DNA of 20,684 nucleotides from a virus, in IMG/VR virus record IMGVR_UViG_3300010354_000860, positions 1 to 20,684 of that record, one strand, 5' to 3'. The notes beneath the pieces were generated by a model. It saw nothing but the letters and a program-made list of their open reading frames with translations, searched no databases and was not told where the DNA came from. How positions within the stretch are numbered: the stretch's first letter is position 1; every line of letters starts with the position of its first letter. This document shows positions 1-8,222 of this stretch, one piece after another. Position numbers and translations under genes: made by a program.

Positions 1-3000
1 AATGAAACAATCTCATTGCAGTATTCATTCAGCGACATCAAAGATTTAAAAGCAAAAGCTACATATTCAAGAACATTTAGAGTTCCAGCTACTACCAATA
101 ATGCACAAATATTTGGATTCATTGAGAATAATACTTTTCAGTTTTCGCAGTTCAATCCAAAGCGTAAATTTCAAGCAATAATTACAATTGATACTTTGCC
201 AATCATGGAAGGCAGCATCCAATTCAAAGCAGCATATACAAGCAATGGAGTAGTTAGTGAATATGAGATAGTTTTCTTTGGTAATGTAATTGATTTTTTC
301 AAGAATATTGGAGACGCTGATTTTAAAAATTATATTGGTGTTGAATTAAATAATGATTACACTTTTGTAGTGAATTATTTAAATATACTTGATATTATGT
401 CAGGTATAATTGGAGATGGCAATATTGATTTCACTTTAACGGATAGAGGAGAGAATTGGGTTGGAATGATTAATTCAGCAGAAACTCGTTCAATCTATAC
501 CAATAATGTAGATAAAGTCATCAAAGCTGGAAATCTCACTCCAATGATCAAAGCTGAATACATTTTCAATAAGATAATGTCATTGAGTGGATTCGAATTG
601 AACACTGACGAGAGTTCTACTTTATTAGGTGAATTAGGTAAGTTATACATACCATTCACAAGTGAGGCAAGTCAGATTCAACAAATCAGAACTAATGCTG
701 AATTTGCTAAATTTAAATTGCAAGATTTTACAACTAATCCAGTAATTGATTATACTGATTTTGCAACTCAAAGCATTGATGGTGGTAATCCATATGTTTA
801 CGAATTACCATCAATTTCTGTTGTTACTGATGAAGGTAATAATATAATAGTAAATGAATTTACTGCTCCATTCAGTGGTACATATTTAATGAATGCATCA
901 TTAAAAGGATATGTAGATTTTGATACACAATCAGCTTCAATGCGTGTTCATTTCGTAAAAACTGATTTATCATCTAATCAATCATTTATTGGTACATCCA
1001 CAGCTATGCAATTTTTTGAATATAATCAAGGACAAATTGTATATCGCACTGGAATTTTACACATTCAAACTACCAATGCATTTATTGGTAATAGTACACA
1101 ACAATTAGTTTATTTAGCGGCAGGAGAAAAAATAAGACCAGTGTTGAGAATTGCAAATGATGATTTAGCTGCACAATCTCTTCAGCCAGTAACATCAAGT
1201 TTTACATTACTCTCTCCATTATTTCAATGCACAGCAGTATCTCAAAGTGATTGGGGTAATGATATTGATTGGGTTGCAAATGCTCCAGTGATGAAATGTA
1301 CTGAATTCATGAGTGCATTGTTTAAGATGTTTAATTTGGTTGTTATTCCTGATAAGTTCAATCCCAAATTATTGTCATTCATTCCGCTCGATGAATATCT
1401 ATCAACTGGAGATTACAAAGATTGGAGTAATATTATCGATATCAATAAAGACATCATTTTAACACCAACAACCGATTACCAAGCGCAGATAAACAATTGG
1501 AGTTATAAGAAGTCAGATGACTATTTAAATGATTTATATAACACACAAGGTAATCGCGTTTATGGTAGATTACAATTGCTTGATCCCGAAAATGATTTTG
1601 CAACTGAAGAACAAAAGATTGAATTAGAATTTGGTAGTACACCACTTGCATTAATTGAAGCTACTGATTATCCAATTGCGAAATTCATCAATAATAGTGG
1701 AGATTATGTGAATCCTACACCGCGCATTTTATATAGAACTGGAGACACAATGACGATTCATATTTTGAATGATGACACTAACTTAATTGATAATGCATTT
1801 GTATTGCCGATGTTTAGTCATTACAATGCAATCACTCCCGACATCACATCTGTGGATTACAATTTTGGTCAAGAAACACCATTACATCCTACGATAAATA
1901 TTCCTTATCAAACATTATATCAGAGATATTGGAATAATTATGTGGCAAATATCTATGCTCCAGATGCACGAATCATGGAAGCATTCTTTTCGCTTGAATT
2001 TGCAGATATTTATAACTTTAGATTTAATGACAAAATCTTTATTAGAGATTCATATTGGAGAATTTTAGAGATTAAAGATTATGTAGTTGGAATGCAAGAA
2101 AGTGTTCAAGTTAAACTAATGAAAATTATTGATGTTGCTGCTCCATGTAATTTGACAATCGATAGTGTTTCAAATGCTTTAAATGTTTTATTCATTGATC
2201 CAGATGGTAATATATCAAATGGAACTCAAACTTGTTGTGAATCTTATGGTTATGATTGGAATGCAGCACAAGGTCGTTGTTATGCAGTGCGTCAAGATGG
2301 AGGTAATAAAAAATCTTTTACAGATAAAAATTATGTAATTACAAATAATGTAGATGATAATCCATCAGATAGACAATTCATAAATGGTCAAACTAATGTC
2401 GTAGATGCTGGTAATGAGAATTCAATTGTAACTGGATCAAGTAATTATTTGGGAGAGTTCAATGATAATTCATTTGTAGCAGGAACAAATCTCGTAGTTA
2501 TGCCAAATGTTGGTGGATCAATTACAATGATTGGTGATAAAGGAAGAGCAATCAATAAAGGAATAACCATCGGTGGTAATGGAAGTTACATAGGTGAAGT
2601 TCAAAGTGGAATTATTCATCTATGGGGAAAAGGAGATTTCACCAATAATACAACATTCATCGATTTAAAGATTGGTGGTAATAATCCGTACAATATGCCA
2701 TCTGATACTATGTGGATTCTGAAGATTCTATTAAGTGGATTGCAAGATACTGGAGCAGATGGAACAATTAGTGGAGAATATAATCTACATATGGTCAATC
2801 GTGGTGGAACAATATCATTCATCAATGCAACAACAATCGATGAAACGATGGATAATATGAATGGATATTTAGTATTTGATGTAGTAATAAATGCAGAAAC
2901 ATTTTATCCAAAAATCAAATTAGTTAATTCATCTACTTATCCTGAAAACAATATGAAATTTAGCGCATTAACAACTTATGTACAATATCACTATGAATAA
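1..3000 (+). CDS. Large tail protein, 5'-truncated, with a YadA-head-like beta-roll near its C-terminus
   Basis: The reading frame is open from base 1, so the gene starts upstream of the window; the in-frame TTG at 16 is not convincing as a start. The visible N-terminus (SFSDIKDLKAKATYSRTFRVPAT) resembles a family of large tail proteins that I remember from Bacteroidota phages. I infer a baseplate hub or tail-tip role from its size and from the tape measure gene nearby. At about 2229-2290 there is a Cys-pair segment (TCCESYGYDWN, then GRCYA). At about 2400-2600 come four short repeats (NSIVTGSSN, NSFVAGTNL, SITMIGDKG, GITIGGNG) like the left-handed beta-roll of YadA-type heads. The last 130 residues form a beta-rich C-terminal domain that could bind the receptor. 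The stop codon overlaps the next start (ATGAATAA). Tail protein is fairly certain; the exact role is not. Confidence 0.7.
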   Translation, partial: NETISLQYSFSDIKDLKAKATYSRTFRVPATTNNAQIFGFIENNTFQFSQFNPKRKFQAIITIDTLPIMEGSIQFKAAYTSNGVVSEYEIVFFGNVIDFFKNIGDADFKNYIGVELNNDYTFVVNYLNILDIMSGIIGDGNIDFTLTDRGENWVGMINSAETRSIYTNNVDKVIKAGNLTPMIKAEYIFNKIMSLSGFELNTDESSTLLGELGKLYIPFTSEASQIQQIRTNAEFAKFKLQDFTTNPVIDYTDFATQSIDGGNPYVYELPSISVVTDEGNNIIVNEFTAPFSGTYLMNASLKGYVDFDTQSASMRVHFVKTDLSSNQSFIGTSTAMQFFEYNQGQIVYRTGILHIQTTNAFIGNSTQQLVYLAAGEKIRPVLRIANDDLAAQSLQPVTSSFTLLSPLFQCTAVSQSDWGNDIDWVANAPVMKCTEFMSALFKMFNLVVIPDKFNPKLLSFIPLDEYLSTGDYKDWSNIIDINKDIILTPTTDYQAQINNWSYKKSDDYLNDLYNTQGNRVYGRLQLLDPENDFATEEQKIELEFGSTPLALIEATDYPIAKFINNSGDYVNPTPRILYRTGDTMTIHILNDDTNLIDNAFVLPMFSHYNAITPDITSVDYNFGQETPLHPTINIPYQTLYQRYWNNYVANIYAPDARIMEAFFSLEFADIYNFRFNDKIFIRDSYWRILEIKDYVVGMQESVQVKLMKIIDVAAPCNLTIDSVSNALNVLFIDPDGNISNGTQTCCESYGYDWNAAQGRCYAVRQDGGNKKSFTDKNYVITNNVDDNPSDRQFINGQTNVVDAGNENSIVTGSSNYLGEFNDNSFVAGTNLVVMPNVGGSITMIGDKGRAINKGITIGGNGSYIGEVQSGIIHLWGKGDFTNNTTFIDLKIGGNNPYNMPSDTMWILKILLSGLQDTGADGTISGEYNLHMVNRGGTISFINATTIDETMDNMNGYLVFDVVINAETFYPKIKLVNSSTYPENNMKFSALTTYVQYHYE

Positions 3001-3166
3001 TCCACAAATGACATTTAAAAATATCCAGCAATTAATTGAATTGGGATATGGCAATAAATTGCCTAATAAAAAAAATAAATTACCAAATTGGTTTACAATA
3101 ATCATCAATTTGAGCATTATTGCTACATTGATTTTAGGAACTATTTACATTTTTAATTTAATCTGA
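2993..3166 (+). CDS. Small single-pass membrane protein, function unknown
   Basis: This 57-residue ORF starts at the ATG that overlaps the stop of the tail gene (ATGAATAA). A second in-frame ATG at 2978 would add five residues. It ends in TGATG, shared with the tape measure start. Residues 1-33 are polar and lysine-rich (NKLPNKKNKLP), and the C-terminal third is a clear transmembrane segment (WFTIIINLSIIATLILGTIY). Tight overlaps on both sides support translation. I do not recognise a family. Its position before the tape measure is where tail chaperones usually lie, but a membrane segment does not fit that role. Confidence 0.6.
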   Translation: MNNPQMTFKNIQQLIELGYGNKLPNKKNKLPNWFTIIINLSIIATLILGTIYIFNLI

Positions 3167-4965
3167 TGGCAAAAAAATATGTAGTTGAATTAGATGTCGA
3201 TGCATCAGCAGCAAATAATGCAGTTGATGGAGTTGCTGATAAGGTCAAAAATATTGGGGAACAAGGTAAGAAGAGTGCTGAAAAAGCGAGTGGTGGATTT
3301 AAAAAGATGGCTGAAACAATTACCAAATCTCTTGGTGTTGTTACTCTTATTGCTGGAGCATTAAATATAGTAAAAGATATAATTGCTCAAAATCAAAAGG
3401 TAGTTGATTTCTTTAGCGTAACATTTGGAGTTTTAGCTGATGTCGTAAGAGCAGCATTTGATTATATAACCAATAATGCTGGTAAAGTAGTTGATTATTT
3501 CAAACAGATATTTGATGATCCAGTTCAATCTTTAATTGATTTTGGAAATGCCATTAAAGAAAATATAATTGAGCGTTTTGTTTCTTTGGGAGAGACATTA
3601 GGATTAATTGGTAAAGCTGTTGCTGAATTCTTTACTGGTGAATTCACTCAATCGTGGGAGACATTAAAACAAGCTGGAAAAGAAAGTATTGATGTATTAA
3701 CTGGAGTAGATGATTCAGTAGATAAAATCAGTGAATCTGTTGGTGAAGCCGTAGATAAATTTGGCAAATTCATTGAGAAATCCATTGATTCTAATAAAGA
3801 ATTAGTTAAATTACAAAACAATGCGAAGATTGCTGCTGCTGAACAGCAAAGATTAGCTGAACAATACGATCGAAGTGCTGAATTATTGCGACAAGCAAGA
3901 GATGATGAACGCAAATCAATTGATGATAGGATTAAATCCAACAATCAGTTAAATGATGTACTTGATAAGCAAGAAGAAGCTGAATTAGCAGTAGCAAATG
4001 CACAAATAGACGCAGCACAAGCGACTTTTAATCACACTAAAAAATTAGATGACCAAGTTGCATTAACACAAGCGTTAGCGGCTGCGGATGCTGTTCGTGC
4101 AAAAATAGCTGGATTAAGGTCTGAACAGCAAATGAATGACCTTGCATTGAGCAAAGAGAAGAATGAATTGCTCAAAAAACAATCGGAAAGTGAAACGCAA
4201 TTAGACATAAATCAACAAAAGTTCTATGCATCGAGAATAAAGAATGATGAAAATCGAATAAATGCATTGATTAAAATTGCTCAACAAGAAAGAGCAATTG
4301 AACTCCAAAGATTACAAGAGCAGATTGATATTTACGCGGTAGGTACACAAGCGCGATTAGATGCAGAAATTGAATATGCTGCAAAAAAACAAGAGATAGA
4401 TCAGCAAATTATAACTCTTGAAGATGACAAGAAAAAAGCAGTTTTAGAAAGAATTAAAACTGAAGCTGAAAATGAAAAGAAATGGCAAGAACAGAAATAT
4501 GAATTAGCAGCAGCATCAATGACTGCATTAGCTGATTTGAGTTCAGCGTTAGAAGCTGCTGGAGTGTTAAATGCAGAACAAGCATTTAAAGTAAATAAAG
4601 CATTGATGATTGCACAATCCACAATGGGTGGAATCCAAGCAGTAAATGCTGTATTAGCTGATTTAACTTTACCAACAGCAATAAGAATTCCATTGGCAGT
4701 AGCTACTGGAATCAGTGCAGCAGCGAATGTTGCTAAAATCGCAGCAACTAAATTTAATTCGAACACAACACCAGATTCTAATGTACCACCATCAGCGAAT
4801 AATAACAATGTTAATAGTACATCTGCACCAATGTTGGATTTATCTTTCTTGAATAACCAAACAAATCAACCACAACCGCTACAAGCATATGTACTCGCGA
4901 CAAATGTGAGTTCAGCACAAGAAGCGAATGAGAAAATAAAAGACCAATCTAAAATAATAAAATAA
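3166..4965 (+). CDS. Tape measure protein
   Basis: Tape measure proteins set tail length and are packed inside the tail tube. This 599-residue protein has the expected composition: an Ala/Lys-rich start, hydrophobic helices at about 50-70 and 85-100, a long helical and coiled-coil region at about 200-460 rich in A, E, Q and K, and a hydrophobic C-terminal stretch at about 535-560 (TAIRIPLAVATGISAAANVAKIAA). A Asn/Pro-rich, low-complexity tail follows. It is short for a tape measure; by the usual 0.15 nm per residue rule it would suggest a tail of roughly 90 nm, if the tail is siphovirus-like. The start overlaps the previous stop (TGATG) and its stop overlaps the protease start (TAATG). An internal virion protein of a short-tailed phage is a less likely alternative. 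Confidence 0.8.
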   Translation: MAKKYVVELDVDASAANNAVDGVADKVKNIGEQGKKSAEKASGGFKKMAETITKSLGVVTLIAGALNIVKDIIAQNQKVVDFFSVTFGVLADVVRAAFDYITNNAGKVVDYFKQIFDDPVQSLIDFGNAIKENIIERFVSLGETLGLIGKAVAEFFTGEFTQSWETLKQAGKESIDVLTGVDDSVDKISESVGEAVDKFGKFIEKSIDSNKELVKLQNNAKIAAAEQQRLAEQYDRSAELLRQARDDERKSIDDRIKSNNQLNDVLDKQEEAELAVANAQIDAAQATFNHTKKLDDQVALTQALAAADAVRAKIAGLRSEQQMNDLALSKEKNELLKKQSESETQLDINQQKFYASRIKNDENRINALIKIAQQERAIELQRLQEQIDIYAVGTQARLDAEIEYAAKKQEIDQQIITLEDDKKKAVLERIKTEAENEKKWQEQKYELAAASMTALADLSSALEAAGVLNAEQAFKVNKALMIAQSTMGGIQAVNAVLADLTLPTAIRIPLAVATGISAAANVAKIAATKFNSNTTPDSNVPPSANNNNVNSTSAPMLDLSFLNNQTNQPQPLQAYVLATNVSSAQEANEKIKDQSKIIK

Positions 4966-5552
4966 TGAATGAAGTAAAAGTAGTTGAATACACCATTGAT
5001 GATAGTGGATATCTTGGTGTGAATTGCATTTCATTGGTTGATAAACCAGCAATAGAAGTAGATTTTGTTGCATTGAAATCTGCAAAGAAAATGAATCATG
5101 CAGCAGTTGATGAAGGTGATAGACAAATGCTATATGGAGCAGTAATGATTCCTGAACAACTTATATATCGTGTAGATGAAGTAGGTGGTGAATATTATGC
5201 TAAATATTCTTCAGAGACAATTAATAAAATATCTCAAGAATATCTGAAAAGAAATATGCATCATAATTCAAATCTTGAGCATGAGATTCCAATCACTGGT
5301 TGTGTTGTTGTTGAATCATGGATTAAAGAAGGTGAGCATGATAAATCTCAAAACTTTGGATTTAATTTTCCAGATGGAACATGGTGCATTGGAATGAAGG
5401 TAGATAATGATGAGGTATGGCAATCGATTAAACAAGGCGATGTGAAAGGATTTTCGTTAGAAGGATTCTTTACTGAATTGAGTGATGAATATCTTGCGGA
5501 ACAAGAGATAGAAAAGATAATGCGTGAACTAACTGCCGAGTTAAACTCGTGA
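4965..5552 (+). CDS. XkdF-like prohead maturation protease
   Basis: This 195-residue protein matches the XkdF-type putative phage serine protease pattern. After a short N-terminal region (SLVDKPAIEVDFVALK) comes LYGAVMIPEQLIYR, then YSSETINKISQEYLKR, the His-containing NLEHE (H106), VVESWI (117-120), and GTWCIGMKVDNDEVW followed by GFSLEGFF with the likely nucleophile S164. In the family such enzymes cleave scaffold and capsid protein during head maturation, and the neighbours fit: scaffold-like and capsid genes follow directly. The start shares TAATG with the tape measure stop. A rho-independent terminator lies about 30 bases after its stop. The His and Ser assignment is my reading of the family motif. 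Confidence 0.85.
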   Translation: MNEVKVVEYTIDDSGYLGVNCISLVDKPAIEVDFVALKSAKKMNHAAVDEGDRQMLYGAVMIPEQLIYRVDEVGGEYYAKYSSETINKISQEYLKRNMHHNSNLEHEIPITGCVVVESWIKEGEHDKSQNFGFNFPDGTWCIGMKVDNDEVWQSIKQGDVKGFSLEGFFTELSDEYLAEQEIEKIMRELTAELNS

Positions 5553-5574
5553 GTTCATTAATTACTAAACAAAC

Positions 5575-5604
5575 AAAAAAGCCCATTCGTTAATGGGCTT
5601 TTCT
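5575..5604 (+). terminator. Rho-independent terminator after the protease gene, probably bidirectional
   Basis: A perfect 7-bp stem GCCCATT/AATGGGC (5581-5587 with 5592-5598) has a CGTT loop. It is preceded by AAAAAA and followed by TTTTCT, so it could work in both directions. It separates the tail-protease genes from the scaffold-capsid pair. Confidence 0.85.
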
Positions 5605-5702
5605 GTACAAAGGAAAATTAAACTAAAACAAAAACTAAACGATCAAACTACAAAACAAAAATAGCAATTATGCTACATATATGTGAGATAATAAAATTAA
5701 CA
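5605..5702 (+). promoter_or_regulatory. A/C-rich, almost G-free leader of the scaffold-capsid genes
   Basis: The stretch between the terminator and the scaffold start is dominated by A and C; 5615-5662 holds only one G. Such a leader would be unstructured and could help ribosomes load on a highly expressed message. A new promoter should lie here or further upstream because a terminator precedes it, but I cannot find a convincing TTTG/TAnnTTTG pair, so a phage-specific promoter or terminator read-through remains possible. Confidence 0.35.
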
Positions 5703-6305
5703 ATGAATAAAGTAAATGAAATCGTAAGTAAGTATGCAGATCGATTGAAATCTTTTGGCATTAAATTAAGTGCTGAAGGTCAAATTGAAAATGCTACTCC
5801 AGTCAAGATGGCTGTTGCTATCTTAAAAGATGGAACTGAAGTTAGTTCACCAGATGAAATGATTGCTGTTGGTAGTCAATTATTCGTAAAAGATGCTGAA
5901 GGAAATGATGTTCCAGCACCAGATGGTAAACATGAAACTGCTGAAGGTAAATATATAGTTACTGAAGGTGGTGTGGTTACTGAAATTCTTGAGCCAGAGA
6001 TGGAATCTGAAGAAGTAGCAAAAGAAGAGCAATCTGCTTTCGATGGAGTTACTAAAGAAGAATTTGAATCTACTATCAATGCTTTGATTGAGCAGTTTGA
6101 AAACAAAATAAATTCATTGACTGCTGAAAAAACTGAATTGAAAGCACAAGTAGAAAAGATGTCAAAACAACCAGCAGTGGAGAGTGTGAAGAAAGTGAAT
6201 GCTCCATCTTCATTCGCTGAAAAAACATTGAGTCAAAAAGAATTTTTCAAATTGTCTCAAACTGATCGCGTGAAATATTTAATGAACAAAAATAATAATA
6301 AATAA
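5703..6305 (+). CDS. Capsid scaffold-like protein
   Basis: I take the ATG at 5703 (MNKVNEIVSKYADRL, 200 residues) rather than the one at 5670, whose extra 11 residues look like leader sequence. Residues about 30-95 form a small beta domain (VAILKDGTEV, GSQLFVKDAEG, VPAPDGKHET, GKYIVTEGGVVTEI) that I associate with scaffold or prohead core proteins of Bacteroidota phages. It is followed by an acidic linker and a coiled coil at about 115-155 (FESTINALIEQFENKINSL), then a polar C-terminus. Protease, scaffold, capsid is a standard head order, and it ends two bases before the capsid start. Scaffold function is inferred from architecture and position; the protein may be cleaved by the upstream protease. 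Confidence 0.7.
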   Translation: MNKVNEIVSKYADRLKSFGIKLSAEGQIENATPVKMAVAILKDGTEVSSPDEMIAVGSQLFVKDAEGNDVPAPDGKHETAEGKYIVTEGGVVTEILEPEMESEEVAKEEQSAFDGVTKEEFESTINALIEQFENKINSLTAEKTELKAQVEKMSKQPAVESVKKVNAPSSFAEKTLSQKEFFKLSQTDRVKYLMNKNNNK

Positions 6306-6307
6306 AA

Positions 6308-7198
6308 ATGGCCACAACAACAACTTTATCTACCACATATGCTGGTAAAGTAGCTGGGGGATATATTAAATCCGCATTCCTAGCAAATGAATCTTTGCAA
6401 TATTTGACATTCAAAGAGAACATCGATTACAAAGAAGTAGTAAGAAAGATTGTAGATAATGTTTCTTTCGCTGCTCCAACTTGCGATTTCACTGATACTG
6501 GAACAATTGCATTATCACAGCGTGTTTTGACATTGGAGAAATTCCAAGTTCAGCGCGAATTGTGTGCTAATGATTTCTTAACTGATTGGGATACATCATA
6601 TGCTCAAAACGGAGAAGTTACTCCTGAATTGATTGAAGCAGTTACTGCTACTATGCTTGGTGGAATCGGTGCAAAGAATGAGCAATTGATTTGGACTGGT
6701 GTTAATGCTAATACTGGTGAATACGATGGATTTGAGACATTGTTTACTGCTGATGCTGATGTTATTGATGTTGCTAATACTACAATCGATAAAACCAATG
6801 TTGTAGCAGAAATCGAGAAAGTAATTGATGCTATGCCAGTGAGAGTTCGTAGAGCAACTGAAAAGCCAATTCTTTACATCTCTTCTAATGTTGCTGAAGC
6901 ATATCGCAATGCAATGGCTACTGCTGGTAATGGTTTCTTCTACCAATCTGGAGAAGCAATCACTATGATGTGGTTAGGTCAATATGTAATGGCTGAATGT
7001 CCAGGTATGTCTGACGATATCATGGTATTCGCTCAAAAGAGCAATCTATGGTTTGGAACTAACACATTAGCACAATGGAATGAAGTAGCTGTAAAATCTA
7101 TGAAAGATATTACTCTTGATGATACTATTCGTTTCTCTGCTAAATTCTTGGCTGGTGTTCAGTACGGATTCGGTAATGAGATTGTATTCTATTCATAA
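6308..7198 (+). CDS. Major capsid protein
   Basis: This 296-residue protein resembles the HK97-fold major capsid proteins of Bacteroidota phages as I remember them: LEKFQVQRELCANDFLTDW near residue 75-95, then GGIGAKNEQLIWTGVN and GEYDGFETLF at about 120-145, and a C-terminal DDTIRFSAKFLAGVQYGFGNEIVFY. There is no long N-terminal delta domain, which fits the use of a separate scaffold protein. It sits two bases after the scaffold gene and is followed by a strong terminator, so it probably forms a short, abundant two-gene transcript. Its codons look well chosen (many GCT, GGT), as expected for a highly made protein. The fold itself is inferred from context and motifs. Confidence 0.85.
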   Translation: MATTTTLSTTYAGKVAGGYIKSAFLANESLQYLTFKENIDYKEVVRKIVDNVSFAAPTCDFTDTGTIALSQRVLTLEKFQVQRELCANDFLTDWDTSYAQNGEVTPELIEAVTATMLGGIGAKNEQLIWTGVNANTGEYDGFETLFTADADVIDVANTTIDKTNVVAEIEKVIDAMPVRVRRATEKPILYISSNVAEAYRNAMATAGNGFFYQSGEAITMMWLGQYVMAECPGMSDDIMVFAQKSNLWFGTNTLAQWNEVAVKSMKDITLDDTIRFSAKFLAGVQYGFGNEIVFYS

Positions 7199-7218
7199 AT
7201 AATTAACCACATATAAAA

Positions 7219-7250
7219 GGGGAGTGGTTACGGCTACTCCCCATTTTATT
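7219..7250 (+). terminator. Rho-independent terminator after the capsid gene
   Basis: A 7-bp GC-rich stem GGGGAGT/ACTCCCC (7219-7225 with 7236-7242) encloses a 10-base loop and is followed by ATTTTATT. It lies 20 bases after the capsid stop and should end or attenuate the scaffold-capsid transcript. The preceding AAAA gives some activity on the other strand too. Confidence 0.85.
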
Positions 7251-7268
7251 AAAATAAAAATATAAAAA

Positions 7269-7802
7269 ATGTGTACGATTACAAACGGATTTGATTTACA
7301 ATGCAAGGATGGTATTGGTGGAATCAAAAAGATTTATTTGAATGCTCATAATCTATATGCTGGATCATTAGAATTTGATGCTACTACGCAAGAAGTAAAT
7401 GGATGTTCTTCCGAAGGCAAAGTATTTGAGTTTATCCTACCAAAATCAACTGGTAGTTTTACTGAAGAAGTATCAAGCAGTGTTGAGAATGGAACTATTT
7501 TCTATACTCAAACAATCACTGCATCATTTCACAAATTGAGCGCTCAAAGAAGAAAGCAATTAGAGTTGATTGCTCAAAATCGTTTATTTGTTATTGTATT
7601 AGATAATAACGATAACTATTGGGTGGTTGGTTATGAAGATGGAGCAGAAGTAACTGCAGCGTCAACAATGACTGGAGTAGCAAAAGGAGACATGAATGGT
7701 TATACAATTACCATATCATCTGATTCAAAAAACAAAGCATATCGAATTGAAGATGGCATATTTGCATCTGATTTTATAATCGATAACGCTCCATCTGTTT
7801 AA
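7269..7802 (+). CDS. Putative major tail (tube) protein
   Basis: This 177-residue protein opens with CTITNGFDLQCKDGIGGIKKIYL and is beta-rich. Its middle contains SAQRRKQLELIAQNRLFVIVLDNNDNYWVVGYEDGAEV, then TGVAKGDMNGYTITISS. This pattern (a helix, a VIV strand, a hydrophilic turn, W-V-G, then GD-NGY) matches a family I remember next to head and tail genes in Bacteroidota phages and regard as tail tube proteins. Moderate size, a location just after the capsid, and its own A-rich leader after the terminator all fit an abundant virion protein. The start is the ATG at 7269, preceded by an A-rich run and no Shine-Dalgarno sequence. The family is fairly convincing; the tube role is inferred. Confidence 0.6.
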   Translation: MCTITNGFDLQCKDGIGGIKKIYLNAHNLYAGSLEFDATTQEVNGCSSEGKVFEFILPKSTGSFTEEVSSSVENGTIFYTQTITASFHKLSAQRRKQLELIAQNRLFVIVLDNNDNYWVVGYEDGAEVTAASTMTGVAKGDMNGYTITISSDSKNKAYRIEDGIFASDFIIDNAPSV

Positions 7803-7814
7803 TCTCATTGCAGA

Positions 7815-8222
7815 ATGAATTATCTGCAATCAAATACTGCATCTCAAACTCTCTTTCTCTCTTTAAAGGAAGGGAGTTTGCTTTTTTCAACAACCTATAC
7901 CAATTATCTATTGGTGTTGCAAAATGAATTAACTTGTGAATTATTATATGTGATTCCAAATATCATAAATGAAAACGATAGGATTACAACTCTGGGCATT
8001 AGTACGAATGCTGATGATCCAGTTAATGCTTCGATTCTCATCACTCATGGTGGTAGGTGGAATTATATTGTTTACGCTCAAAATTCGAATAGCAACCTTA
8101 ATCCTAATTCTATTGATGTGGTTGGTGAAATTGAAAGAGGATTCATTGAATTTTCTTCGCTCATTAACTACTACGATCAACCATCATTAACAATACCTTC
8201 AGACATCGAATACAATGCCTAA
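7815..8222 (+). CDS. Small conserved structural protein, possible tail completion or connector
   Basis: This 135-residue protein contains TLFLSLKEGSLLF, TNYLLVLQNELTCELLYVIP, ITTLGISTNADDPVNASI and GRWNYIVYAQNSNSNLNPNS. These segments recall a small beta-rich virion protein family found beside tail tube and portal genes in Bacteroidota phages. It begins 12 bases after the tail tube stop and overlaps the portal start by eight bases, so it is probably in the same operon. I infer a connector, tail completion or decoration role, but nothing in the sequence decides between them. Confidence 0.55.
   Translation: MNYLQSNTASQTLFLSLKEGSLLFSTTYTNYLLVLQNELTCELLYVIPNIINENDRITTLGISTNADDPVNASILITHGGRWNYIVYAQNSNSNLNPNSIDVVGEIERGFIEFSSLINYYDQPSLTIPSDIEYNA

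Noticed and set aside
16-18. TTG at 16 as start of the first gene
   Set aside because: The frame is open to base 1 and the first residues continue a conserved N-terminal pattern, so the gene is cut by the window edge.
5675-5684. Palindrome ACATATATGT in the scaffold leader
   Set aside because: It is short, AT-rich and single, and I see no second copy that would suggest an operator.
9-7813. Exact 13-base repeat AATCTCATTGCAG at 9-21 and 7801-7813
   Set aside because: In an AT-rich 20-kb sequence a 13-mer match is expected by chance, and the flanks do not match.
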